A stretch of DNA of 54,522 nucleotides, taken from positions 1 through 54,522 of the forward strand of contig CAXTTV010000008.1 in NCBI GenBank assembly GCA_964247295.1, read 5' to 3'. The translations under genes were made by a program, and so were the position numbers. The stretch comes from CAXTTV01 sp964247295 (GTDB lineage: Bacteria > Chloroflexota > Ktedonobacteria > Ktedonobacterales > Ktedonobacteraceae). Below the pieces are notes generated by a model that was not told where the DNA came from, searched no databases, and saw only the letters and a program-made list of their open reading frames with translations. Of the stretch, positions 47,337 to 54,522 are shown piece by piece (within the stretch, counting starts at the first letter, position 1; the number at the start of each line of letters is the position of its first letter).

Positions 47337-47442
47337 GCTGCTTTTTCACGCTTTCGTCCGGTGCTTACCCATCGAGCCCATTCCAACCTGTTAGACTTTG
47401 TAAACAAAGATTAGCATCCATCTATACACTAGGAGATTGATA

Positions 47443-48993
47443 ATGCCTCAGCGAAGCGTAGTCGAGGCTTCTAATCCCCTCCGTGAGGGGCTACGCAGTA
47501 AAAGTAGTCTTGAGCCCTGCGTTATGGTGATCTTCGGCGCGACTGGCGACCTGACACACCGAAAACTTCTCCCTGCTCTCTACAACCTGGCTCTGGAGCA
47601 TCCGTTGCCCGCTGGCTTCTCAGTCGTTGGTTTCGCCCGTCGCCCCTATAGCGATGATGTGTTTCGTCAGCAGGCCCTGGAATCTATTAACGAGTATTCA
47701 CGACAGAAGCCCGTCAATCCCCAGGTCTGGGAAAGCTTCTCTCAAGGAATCTTTTACCTGCAATCGGATTTCCACAATCCTGGTGGTTATGAGAAACTGG
47801 CGGAACTTCTCAATCGGCTGGATCAGGAGCGGGGAACCAGCGGCAACCGCATCTTCTACCTTTCCACTCCCCCTAGTCAGTATCCGGAGATCATTCAAAA
47901 TCTGGGCGCGGCTGGCCTGAACCGTAATCGTAAGGGCTGGACCAGGATCATTATTGAGAAGCCTTTTGGTCACGATCTACCCTCGGCTCGCGAGCTGAAC
48001 CGGCAGGTTTTGCGCGTCTTTCGTGAGGAACAGGTTTATCGTATCGACCACTACCTGGGAAAAGAGACGGTTCAGAACATTCTGGTTTTCCGTCTGGCGA
48101 ATGGTATTTTCGAGCCTGTCTGGAACCGGCGCTATGTAGACCACGTTCAGATTACGGTTGCTGAAAATATTGGTCTTGAGGGCCGCGTTGGCTACTATGA
48201 AGAGTCCGGGGCGATCCGCGATATGATTCAGAATCATATGCTGCAACTTCTTACCCTGGTCGCGATGGAACCACCAATTGCCTTCGATGGCAACTCTGTC
48301 CGCGATGAAAAGGTGAAGGTGTTGCATGCCCTCCAACCTATGACCGGCCAGGATGTGGTAACGAACACTCTTCGGGGTCAGTATGGCCCAGGCTGGGTCA
48401 ATGGACAGCAAGTTATTGGGTATACCGAGGAACCTGGAGTCTCCCCTACCTCCCGAACCGAAACCTACGTTTCTCTGAAGACCTATATCGATAACTGGCG
48501 CTGGGCTGGCGTCCCGTTCTACCTCCGTACTGGTAAACATCTGCCTAAACGTCTGACCGAGGTGGCGATCCAGTTTAAGCAGGCTCCGCTGATGCTGTTT
48601 AAACGCAGCGATGCCCAGGGCAAGGTGGAACCGAATGTCCTGGTCCTGCGCATCCAACCGGACGAGGGTATCTCTCTGAAGTTTGGCGCGAAGGTCCCCG
48701 GTACCGATATGCAGATCCGCTCAGTGAATATGGATTTTCTCTACGGCTCGTCTTTTGTGCGTCAACAGCCAGAAGCGTATGAACGCCTGATCCTCGATTG
48801 TATGCTGGGTGACGCGACGCTTTTCACCCGTAAAGATGAGGTTGAGGCGGCCTGGACATTTGTTCAGGGAATTCTAGATGCCTGGGCAAAACAACCACGC
48901 GAAGAAATTCTGACGTATGAGTCCGGCACCTGGGGACCCCAGGCGGCTGATGAGTTTATGTGGCGCGAAGGTCGCAGATGGCGTAGACCCTAA
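47443..48993 (+). CDS. zwf: Glucose-6-phosphate 1-dehydrogenase
   Basis: First oxidative step of the pentose-phosphate pathway, making NADPH. The 516-residue protein has the dinucleotide motif IFGATGDLTHRKLLPALYNL, RIDHYLGKETVQNI (the substrate-binding Lys and catalytic His of RIDHYLGK), and YTEEPGVSPTSRTETYVSLKTYIDNWRWAGVPFYLRTGK. ATG 47443 has AGGAG seven bases away; a TTG at 47437 is too close. opcA follows, an arrangement seen in Actinobacteria and cyanobacteria. Confidence 0.97.
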   Translation: MPQRSVVEASNPLREGLRSKSSLEPCVMVIFGATGDLTHRKLLPALYNLALEHPLPAGFSVVGFARRPYSDDVFRQQALESINEYSRQKPVNPQVWESFSQGIFYLQSDFHNPGGYEKLAELLNRLDQERGTSGNRIFYLSTPPSQYPEIIQNLGAAGLNRNRKGWTRIIIEKPFGHDLPSARELNRQVLRVFREEQVYRIDHYLGKETVQNILVFRLANGIFEPVWNRRYVDHVQITVAENIGLEGRVGYYEESGAIRDMIQNHMLQLLTLVAMEPPIAFDGNSVRDEKVKVLHALQPMTGQDVVTNTLRGQYGPGWVNGQQVIGYTEEPGVSPTSRTETYVSLKTYIDNWRWAGVPFYLRTGKHLPKRLTEVAIQFKQAPLMLFKRSDAQGKVEPNVLVLRIQPDEGISLKFGAKVPGTDMQIRSVNMDFLYGSSFVRQQPEAYERLILDCMLGDATLFTRKDEVEAAWTFVQGILDAWAKQPREEILTYESGTWGPQAADEFMWREGRRWRRP

Positions 48994-49116
48994 GAAGACT
49001 TCCTATCACGATGGCTGTTACTGGCTCTCCTCTATCCAGGTGAGCCCGGCCTCGGGTAAGGGCCTCTACCCTTTCTGCGAACAATGTCGTTCAGACTAGT
49101 CAGGGGACACAGCTCT

Positions 49117-50346
49117 ATGACACAGAAATCCGCTGCCCCCCAGGGAAATTCTCTTCCCTGGGCCGGCAAATTCGTGCGTATTGAAGAGGTTGAGAGACAA
49201 CTCTCTCTCCTCTGGCATATGTCTGCTGATAATATGCGCACTGCTCAGAACCTCCATGTCCGTACCAGCGTTCTTAATCTGGTGGTCTGCGCTCCCAATC
49301 TGGCTACCGCGAAGGCGGCCAGCACACAGCTCCGCGATCTTTCCGGGTCTAGCTCACATTTCGCCCGCGTAACGGTCCTGATTCTTGATCAATCCGCGAG
49401 CGACTCCGATGTCTCTGCCTGGGTGACGCTCCGCTGTTTTTCGGTTATCTCTGATATTATCCGGCACTGCTTTGAACAAACTACTATCCAACTATCCGGT
49501 GGGGCTGTAAATTCTGCGGCGACGATTGTGCAGCCACTACTCAAACCCGATCTGCCTGTTTATCTCTGGTGGCTTGGTGATCTTCCATCCAACCACGCGA
49601 TCTTCGATGATCTTGCTCAACTCTCTCAACGGGTAATTGTGGACTCCCACAGCTTTTATAGCTCCGAGCAGGATATCAAGACGCTGGTCTCGTTTATGGA
49701 TGCCGCTCCAGATTGCGCGATTAGCGATCTCGGCTGGGGGCGTCTGGCTGCCTGGCGCGAACTGATCGCTCAGTTCTTCGATAACGCGGAGACCCGTCCC
49801 TATCTGGATGGCCTGGATCATGTGGTGATTGAGCATGCGGTTGTGCCCGACTCTAACGGCGAAACACATTCCAGCATGTCAATCAATCCTACTCGCGCGC
49901 TTTTACTGGCCGGCTGGATGGCGAAATCACTGGGTTGGACGCTGCTTCGCCATAATTCTCAAGGTCTGGATGCGTCTAAACCCGGCGTCTACCACTGGTA
50001 TATGACACGCGTTCAGAACGATGATATAACTCCGGTAGCAAACCCTCCAGTTTTTCGCATCGATATCCTCCCTATCGAGCAGACGGAAGATGAGGTCGGA
50101 GCTATCTGTAGCTTCGGCGTCTCCAGCCATCTCGATGGGAAACAGGCGACTTTTAGCATCAGTCGCAAGGATGATCCAGAGCATTTTCTGACCCAGGTAA
50201 ATATTCCAGATGAGACGCGACCATCTCGTACGGTGAATATCGCGGCCAGACCTGAAGGTGATCTCTTCAATGAGGAGCTTACTATTCAGGACCACGATCA
50301 GCCCTTTGAGGATGCTCTGCACCAGATTCGGCGCATCCTTGATTAA
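49117..50346 (+). CDS. opcA: Glucose-6-phosphate dehydrogenase assembly protein OpcA
   Basis: The 409-residue protein has the OpcA pattern: LVVCAPNLATAKAASTQLRDLSGSSSHFARVTVLILD near the N-terminus, QPLLKPDLPVYLWWLGDLPSNHAIFDDLAQLSQRVIVDS in the middle. In cyanobacteria OpcA activates G6PD allosterically; actinobacterial homologues sit next to zwf. Start ATG 49117 with GGGGA nine bases away is preferred over ATG 49084. It lies directly after zwf (gap 123 bases), supporting the role. The C-terminus is helical. Confidence 0.92.
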   Translation: MTQKSAAPQGNSLPWAGKFVRIEEVERQLSLLWHMSADNMRTAQNLHVRTSVLNLVVCAPNLATAKAASTQLRDLSGSSSHFARVTVLILDQSASDSDVSAWVTLRCFSVISDIIRHCFEQTTIQLSGGAVNSAATIVQPLLKPDLPVYLWWLGDLPSNHAIFDDLAQLSQRVIVDSHSFYSSEQDIKTLVSFMDAAPDCAISDLGWGRLAAWRELIAQFFDNAETRPYLDGLDHVVIEHAVVPDSNGETHSSMSINPTRALLLAGWMAKSLGWTLLRHNSQGLDASKPGVYHWYMTRVQNDDITPVANPPVFRIDILPIEQTEDEVGAICSFGVSSHLDGKQATFSISRKDDPEHFLTQVNIPDETRPSRTVNIAARPEGDLFNEELTIQDHDQPFEDALHQIRRILD

Positions 50347-50370
50347 AAAACCCTCTGTAGGAGTTGCTTT

Positions 50371-51108
50371 ATGTCGATTCTGACGTTCGCGGACAAAGAG
50401 GTGCTGAGCCAGGAGGCTGCGAAATATATTGTTATGGCTGCTCGGGAGGCTATCTCTACCCATGGCAGCTTTACGATGGCGCTCTCCGGCGGGACAACCC
50501 CCGGCAAGACATTTGCCCTTCTGGCCGGGGAGCCCTATCGGGACCAGATTGACTGGTCCCTGGTGCAGATCTTCTGGTGCGATGAGCGCGCTGTCCCACC
50601 CGATAGCCCTGATAGCAATTATCGTCTGGCTCAGGAGACACTGCTAAGCAAGGTGCCAATCTCAGCCAGGCAGATACACCGCATGCCTGCCGATACCCCT
50701 GACCGCGATGCGGCCTCTCAGCTTTACATAGAGGAGATACGTCAGGTACTGGGTGAAGATACGGTGCCGCGCTTCGATCTGATTCAGCTCGGAATGGGCC
50801 CCGAAGCTCATACGGCTTCGCTTTTCCCTCATCAGCCCTCCCTTCAGGAAAAGGAGCGCCTGGTGATGCCTGTCAATGTTCCAAAGCCGCCACCGGACCG
50901 CCTGACGTTTACGCTTCCCTTGCTGAATGCTGCCCACCATATCCTGTTTATGATCACGGGAGCTGATAAGGCGGATGCTCTTTACGAAGTGCTTGAGGGT
51001 GAACGCAATCCTCAGGAGTATCCCGCTCAGAATATCCAGCCAGCAAATGGAGATGTTCACTGGCTACTGGATACGGCAGCCGCCAGCAAGCTTACAAAAA
51101 AATCCTGA
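50371..51108 (+). CDS. pgl: 6-phosphogluconolactonase
   Basis: Hydrolyses 6-phosphogluconolactone, the product of G6PD. The 245-residue protein has GSFTMALSGGTTPGKTFALLAGEPYRDQIDWSLVQIFWCDERAVPPDSPDSNYRLA (the DERAVP motif of the Pgl/DevB family) and FDLIQLGMGPEAHTASLFPH. The usual DGHTAS has PEAHTAS here. Start ATG has GTAGGAG in range, 24 bases after opcA. Confidence 0.95.
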   Translation: MSILTFADKEVLSQEAAKYIVMAAREAISTHGSFTMALSGGTTPGKTFALLAGEPYRDQIDWSLVQIFWCDERAVPPDSPDSNYRLAQETLLSKVPISARQIHRMPADTPDRDAASQLYIEEIRQVLGEDTVPRFDLIQLGMGPEAHTASLFPHQPSLQEKERLVMPVNVPKPPPDRLTFTLPLLNAAHHILFMITGADKADALYEVLEGERNPQEYPAQNIQPANGDVHWLLDTAAASKLTKKS

Positions 51109-51218
51109 AGACGGACCTTCTCTTGAAGATCCCCGTTATTGTCTATCACCGCACCTCACTCTTCATGTGGAGAGATGAGGTGTTGTGATGTTTGCTCCGT
51201 TTTTCAAGGAGATATGTT

Positions 51219-51878
51219 ATGTTAATAGAGATTGTCCCTTCGATCCTTTCGGCAGATATGGCACGCCTGGGTGATCAGGTGCGCGAGGCTGAGGCAGCCG
51301 GGGCGGATCGCATTCAGATTGATGTGATGGATGGGCATTTTGTGCCCAACATCACGATGGGCCAGATTGTGGTGGAGGCGGTCCGCCGCACCACTTCCCT
51401 CCCCCTTGAGGCACACCTGATGATTACTAATCCCGAACTCTATATTGAGGAGTTCGCGAAGGCTGGGGCCGATGTCATCATTGTGCATCAAGAAACCTGC
51501 ATCCATTTGAACCGGGTCATTCAGCAGATTAAAGCCACGGGTAAAAAGGCCGCAGTGGCGCTCAATCCGGCGACTCCGGGCTTTATGTTGAACGAGGTTC
51601 TGCATCTGATAGATATGGTGCTGGTGATGACCGTCAATCCTGGCTTTGGCGGGCAGGCGTTTATCGCGGACACGATGCCGAAACTGACCTCTCTACGACA
51701 GCAGATTACTGAGCGCCAGTTAGCTTGCGATCTTGAGGTGGACGGCGGTATCTCTGAAAAGACGATCGCTGTGGCCGCCAGAGCTGGCGCGAACCTTTTT
51801 GTTGCGGGCTCATCGGTCTACAACCCCAAAATGAGTGTGGCCGATGCGATTTCCACATTACGTAAAGCTGTTGAATAA
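51219..51878 (+). CDS. rpe: Ribulose-phosphate 3-epimerase
   Basis: TIM-barrel metalloenzyme of 219 residues interconverting ribulose 5-phosphate and xylulose 5-phosphate. VPSILSADMARLGDQVREAEAAGADRIQIDVMDGHFVPNITMGQ, PLEAHLMITNPE and TVNPGFGGQAFI and DLEVDGGI are the Rpe motifs with the catalytic Asp residues. ATG 51219 with AAGGAG seven bases away is preferred to the upstream ATG at 51192. Last of the pentose-phosphate run. A hairpin, CACCTCA/TGAGGTG (51151-51181), precedes it. Confidence 0.96.
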   Translation: MLIEIVPSILSADMARLGDQVREAEAAGADRIQIDVMDGHFVPNITMGQIVVEAVRRTTSLPLEAHLMITNPELYIEEFAKAGADVIIVHQETCIHLNRVIQQIKATGKKAAVALNPATPGFMLNEVLHLIDMVLVMTVNPGFGGQAFIADTMPKLTSLRQQITERQLACDLEVDGGISEKTIAVAARAGANLFVAGSSVYNPKMSVADAISTLRKAVE

Positions 51879-51917
51879 GTCAGAACGTAATTTTTCTGAA
51901 CACGAGGTATGTGAGCG

Positions 51918-52880
51918 ATGATAACCCTCCATAACGATCTTACGGATATCCCTGGGCTCCGTGTAGGGCACGACACGGATCTTGAGGCCGCGACCGGCTG
52001 TACGGTTATCCTCTGCGATCAACCAACAATCGCGGGAGTAGATGTCCGGGGCGGCGCTCCAGCTACCCGCGAGACCGATCTTTTGCGTCCTTTACATATG
52101 GTTGAGGAAGTTCAGGCAATTCTACTCACGGGCGGTAGTGCCTTTGGCCTGGACGCCGCTGGTGGGGTGATGCGCTATTTAGAGGAGCAAGAGCGTGGCT
52201 TCGATACCGGTGTTGCTCGGGTGCCGATAGTGCCCGCTGCCGCCATTTTTGATCTTGCTCTGGGCTCCGCGAAGATCCGCCCCGATGCCGCCTCGGGCTA
52301 CCGCGCCTGCCAGGACGCCTCGGGCGATCCAGTGCGACAGGGATCAGTGGGAGCCGGAACTGGCGCGACGGTCGGCAAACAGGCCGGTCCCTCCTTCGCC
52401 ATGAAAGGCGGCGTGGGATCTGCCTCGACCCGCCTGCCGGATGGCTCACTGGTGGCGGCCCTGGTTGTAGTAAATGCCCTGGGCGATATCGTCGATCCAG
52501 AGACGCAAAAAATCATCGCCGGCTCTCGCCATCCGGCGCAAGAGGGCTTTCTAGCGGCTGACCCTTTCAGCAACACTACGCTCGCGGTGGTCGCGACCAG
52601 CGTTCCACTCTCGAAAGAGGACACCAATAAGCTGGCTCAAATGGCGCACAATGGCCTGGCCCGAACAATTTATCCGGCCCATACCATGTTTGATGGCGAT
52701 ACGGTCTTCGCCCTCTCTATCCAGGCGGATGAAATCAAAAAATCATCAGCAACTGAGCGCGGACTCGCTATCAGCGTCCTGGGAGAAGCGGCGGCCCTCA
52801 CCCTGGCCCGTGCGATTGCACGCGCCGTGCGTCGAGCTACCAGCTTGCATGGCACACCAGCAATCGAGCGGCAGGTATAG
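51918..52880 (+). CDS. P1-family peptidase (DmpA-type aminopeptidase, Ntn-like)
   Basis: The 320-residue protein has the P1/DmpA fold motifs: GLRVGHDTDLEAATGCTVILCD, DVRGGAPATRETDLL, LTGGSAFGLDAAGGVMRYLEE, QGSVGAGTGATVGK and HNGLARTIYPAHTMFDGDTVFAL. Self-cleavage in this family exposes a Ser or Thr nucleophile; here the site is probably before T220 in PFSNTTLAVVAT. Substrates range from D-amino acid esters and beta-peptides to unknown. GAGGT in the leader (GAGGTATGTGAGCG) supports the ATG. No partner. Confidence 0.9.
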   Translation: MITLHNDLTDIPGLRVGHDTDLEAATGCTVILCDQPTIAGVDVRGGAPATRETDLLRPLHMVEEVQAILLTGGSAFGLDAAGGVMRYLEEQERGFDTGVARVPIVPAAAIFDLALGSAKIRPDAASGYRACQDASGDPVRQGSVGAGTGATVGKQAGPSFAMKGGVGSASTRLPDGSLVAALVVVNALGDIVDPETQKIIAGSRHPAQEGFLAADPFSNTTLAVVATSVPLSKEDTNKLAQMAHNGLARTIYPAHTMFDGDTVFALSIQADEIKKSSATERGLAISVLGEAAALTLARAIARAVRRATSLHGTPAIERQV

Positions 52881-52894
52881 CAAAACTATAGCCG

Positions 52895-52919
52895 GTAGTC
52901 GGGTTGTGTATACCCGACT
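52895..52919 (+). repeat. Possible third GTAG-headed hairpin
   Basis: GTAG at 52895 leads straight into AGTCGGG (52897-52903), which pairs with CCCGACT (52913-52919). It resembles the REP-like units at 43725 and 1151 in layout (GTAG, then a hairpin with a CGGG arm) but differs in the stem. It lies between convergent genes, so a plain terminator is an alternative. Confidence 0.4.
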
Positions 52920-52978
52920 GCTGGTTAGCAGCAGCCAAAAAAAGCTTGCCTATTCAATTAAAGAAATACAGATAGTTT

Positions 52979-53398
52979 CTAGGATAACATCATAAGCAGC
53001 ACAATGCCTCCACTGATTAACATGAGTACAATACATACCATGATCACCAGAATGAATATATCACTACGAGGTGTGACCGCTGCTTCCAGAAGTTCTGGGA
53101 GGTTCAGCAGCTTATCCGCAGGACGCCTATCGGAAAGATAGGGCAGCTCACGCTTGGCCGTTAAAATTTTCAATCCACCACTAGCCAGATCCCAGGATTG
53201 GGCCGCCAGATCTGTCGCTCGCTCACCTTCTGGCTTGTCCGCGCGCGCCGTTCCTGCCGTCTTGTGGGAGACAGATGGCCGTACCATCTGAGAAGAGGAG
53301 GCGGTTGGAGTGGAGGTCGAGTGTTGGGATGTCTTCCGGTGCGCTTGCTGAGACAGGGACCTCGCGAACTGGGGTTCAGAAGATGTAGGCTGTGTCAT
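52979..53398 (-). CDS. Tail-anchored small membrane protein, 139 residues
   Basis: ATG 53398 with GGAGA seven bases away is preferred over the upstream start at 53434. The protein starts with a Ser/Gln/Thr-rich stretch (about 1-60), a charged middle (ERATDLAAQSWDLASGGLKILTAKRELPYLSDRRPADKLL), and a single C-terminal hydrophobic helix (SDIFILVIMVCIVLMLISGGIVLLMML), with nearly nothing after it. It is a C-tail anchor, topology likely N-terminus in. Function unknown. Confidence 0.65.
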   Translation of the reverse strand: MTQPTSSEPQFARSLSQQAHRKTSQHSTSTPTASSSQMVRPSVSHKTAGTARADKPEGERATDLAAQSWDLASGGLKILTAKRELPYLSDRRPADKLLNLPELLEAAVTPRSDIFILVIMVCIVLMLISGGIVLLMMLS

Positions 53399-53636
53399 GG
53401 CTTTTCTCCGCCAGGGGGCTTTCGGGCCGACCACTATACAAAAGAACAGCTACACATTACGCGCTCAAATAACAGTGCTTTCTCCTATATTGTAACTTCT
53501 TCCTCAGAATAATCAAGAGGAGGTGACTTCTGGAAAGTTTTTATCCTCTATACCTTTTTCTTTATGTAAAGACCGACAACCCGATAAAAAAGTGTTCAAG
53601 GACTTTTACCCTCTTTCACTATTACGATTCTGTATT

Positions 53637-54260
53637 TTATGAGGTGTCACTACTAACGTCAAGAAGCTCCAAAAGGGTATGCAGAATGCGTGCGGTGGCC
53701 CCCCAGATGCGATAGGAGCCGTAGTCATAGAAATGTACCACACGAGACTGGCCGCCTTTCTGCCACAACTCGTTATGGTAGATCTGCGGCTCTCTCAAGG
53801 CCTGGAGAGAGGCGACAAAAACTTCGGAAACCTCGCTTTGTTGCACGTGGAGATCTCCCAGCCCATCGGGCAAATAGGCAACAATTGGCTGAATAAAAAA
53901 ATTGCTGACAACCGTGAAGACTGGAGAAAGGGCTCCGAGAACCTCCGCGCGCGCTGTTCGCAGGCCGATCTCCTCTTCGGCCTCTCTTAAAGCCGTTTCC
54001 ACGAGAGTAAGATCGCCCTCCTCAGGCTTACCACCCGGAAATGCGATCTCTCCACGATGCGATCGTAACCGATCAGAGCGGCGGATAAACACGAGCTCGG
54101 GCGCGCCTTCGCGATCCAACAGACAAAGCAACACCGCTGCTTTTCTAGCTTCTGGCCGCTCACCCTCGATCTCATCTACCAGCCAGGGAACCCTTGCGAT
54201 CGGCTCTAGCCGTCGCTTGAGTACCGCGATCATCGACGCGGTTTCAATTCTATCCTTCAT
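53637..54260 (-). CDS. CoA-type Nudix hydrolase (NUDT7/8-like)
   Basis: The 207-residue product contains the UPF0035/CoA pyrophosphatase motif LVFIRRSDRLRSHRGEIAFPGGKPEEGD followed by the Nudix box with ETALREAEEEIGLRTA (the REXXEE core). Enzymes of this type cleave CoA and its thioesters to acyl-phosphopantetheine and 3',5'-ADP. The C-terminal half (FFIQPIVAYLPDGLGDL...EVSEVFVASLQALREP) fits this subgroup. The start ATG 54260 is chosen on length; the upstream frame extends to 54428. No good ribosome-binding site is visible. Confidence 0.85.
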   Translation of the reverse strand: MKDRIETASMIAVLKRRLEPIARVPWLVDEIEGERPEARKAAVLLCLLDREGAPELVFIRRSDRLRSHRGEIAFPGGKPEEGDLTLVETALREAEEEIGLRTARAEVLGALSPVFTVVSNFFIQPIVAYLPDGLGDLHVQQSEVSEVFVASLQALREPQIYHNELWQKGGQSRVVHFYDYGSYRIWGATARILHTLLELLDVSSDTS

Positions 54261-54265
54261 AAAAA

Positions 54266-54275
54266 ATATTGTAGC
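54266..54275 (-). promoter_or_regulatory. Extended -10 promoter very close to the Nudix start
   Basis: On the minus strand, TG-C-TACAAT lies at about 54275-54267, only six or seven bases before ATG 54260. If used, the mRNA would have almost no leader, explaining the missing ribosome-binding site. Confidence 0.4.
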
Positions 54276-54422
54276 ATACCTCCTCATCTTTCTTGAAAAT
54301 AGGGAATGAAGGAGGCCCCACCCATCCAAAGAAAAGAAAAAATCCTTGCTCTTCCTTTTTTGTGATACAATATGACATACAAAGAAACGTTGGAGAGGTT
54401 TCCGAAAAAGCTGTTTTTCACC

Positions 54423-54451
54423 TTGCATTCAGGCGCTGCTTTTGGTATAAT
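54423..54451 (+). promoter_or_regulatory. Promoter reading out of the window
   Basis: TTGCAT (54423-54428) and TATAAT (54446-54451) have a 17-base spacer. The gene it serves lies beyond the right edge; none begins within the last 70 bases. Confidence 0.7.
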
Positions 54452-54522
54452 TAGAGCATCGAGTGGGGGTATGCTTACATCAGGGCTCCATCATGTTCAA
54501 TTGACTAACGCTGAACTGTCTG

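Overview
The window looks like chromosomal DNA from a Chloroflexota bacterium, most likely class Ktedonobacteria. This is inferred from the mix of genes, not from a marker gene: an FhaA/FhaB forkhead pair and OpcA as in Actinobacteria, a membrane-bound ETF:menaquinone oxidoreductase, an IF-2 with a Gly/Arg/Pro/Asn-rich leader, and many unplaceable Pro- or Gln-rich membrane proteins. GC content is moderate. There are no tRNA or rRNA genes, no CRISPR array and no transposase gene.

Layout. 1-800: 3' end of a penicillin-acylase-like gene, facing a hypothetical gene. 800-1380: REP-like repeat array, then a promoter with a palindromic operator. 1410-5270: XRE regulator, NfeD-like protein, flotillin and PspA, a membrane-stress set, plus a 45-residue membrane protein on the other strand. 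5344-7593 (minus): a large polarity-type regulator with a pseudo-receiver, DUF4388 and Roadblock domains. 7834-11950: rpiA, then a complete ECF vitamin-type transporter (S, A, A', T) behind a structured leader. 12127-14344: an unknown protein converging on ispD and menA. 14762-16608: three small membrane or PRC-barrel proteins. 16464-19057 (minus): cytochrome bd oxidase (cydA, cydB). 19465-24240: a bPH-like membrane protein, then etfB-etfA and an iron-sulfur ETF:menaquinone oxidoreductase. 24318-26424 (minus): a methyltransferase and an acyl-CoA dehydrogenase. 26843-35160: the translation/RNA cluster nusA, rnpM, infB, rbfA, nrnA, truB, ribF. 35176-38057: fhaA, fhaB and an FtsW/RodA protein. 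38325-40443: two overlapping unknown genes and a LapA-like protein. 40848-43634: mutS. 43671-43800: second REP-like array. 43954-51878: a pentose-phosphate run tkt, tal, zwf, opcA, pgl, rpe. 51918-54260: a P1 peptidase, a small tail-anchored protein and a CoA-type Nudix hydrolase.

Three themes join the genes. First, quinone-linked respiration: MenA makes menaquinone, acyl-CoA dehydrogenase passes electrons through EtfBA and the iron-sulfur oxidoreductase into it, and CydAB oxidises the quinol. Second, the pentose-phosphate genes (with rpiA elsewhere in the window) cover every step except 6-phosphogluconate dehydrogenase, which is absent here. Third, several 5' leaders or operon junctions (nusA, infB, rbfA, etfB, cydB) carry intrinsic-terminator hairpins, suggesting widespread control by attenuation.

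The most unusual signals are the GTAG-headed hairpin arrays (REP-like), a high density of the palindrome GCGATCGC, a small nonautonomous-element-like inverted repeat upstream of nusA, and the 586-base leader of infB. Coordinates and starts were chosen by eye from ribosome-binding sites and family lengths; no searches were run.
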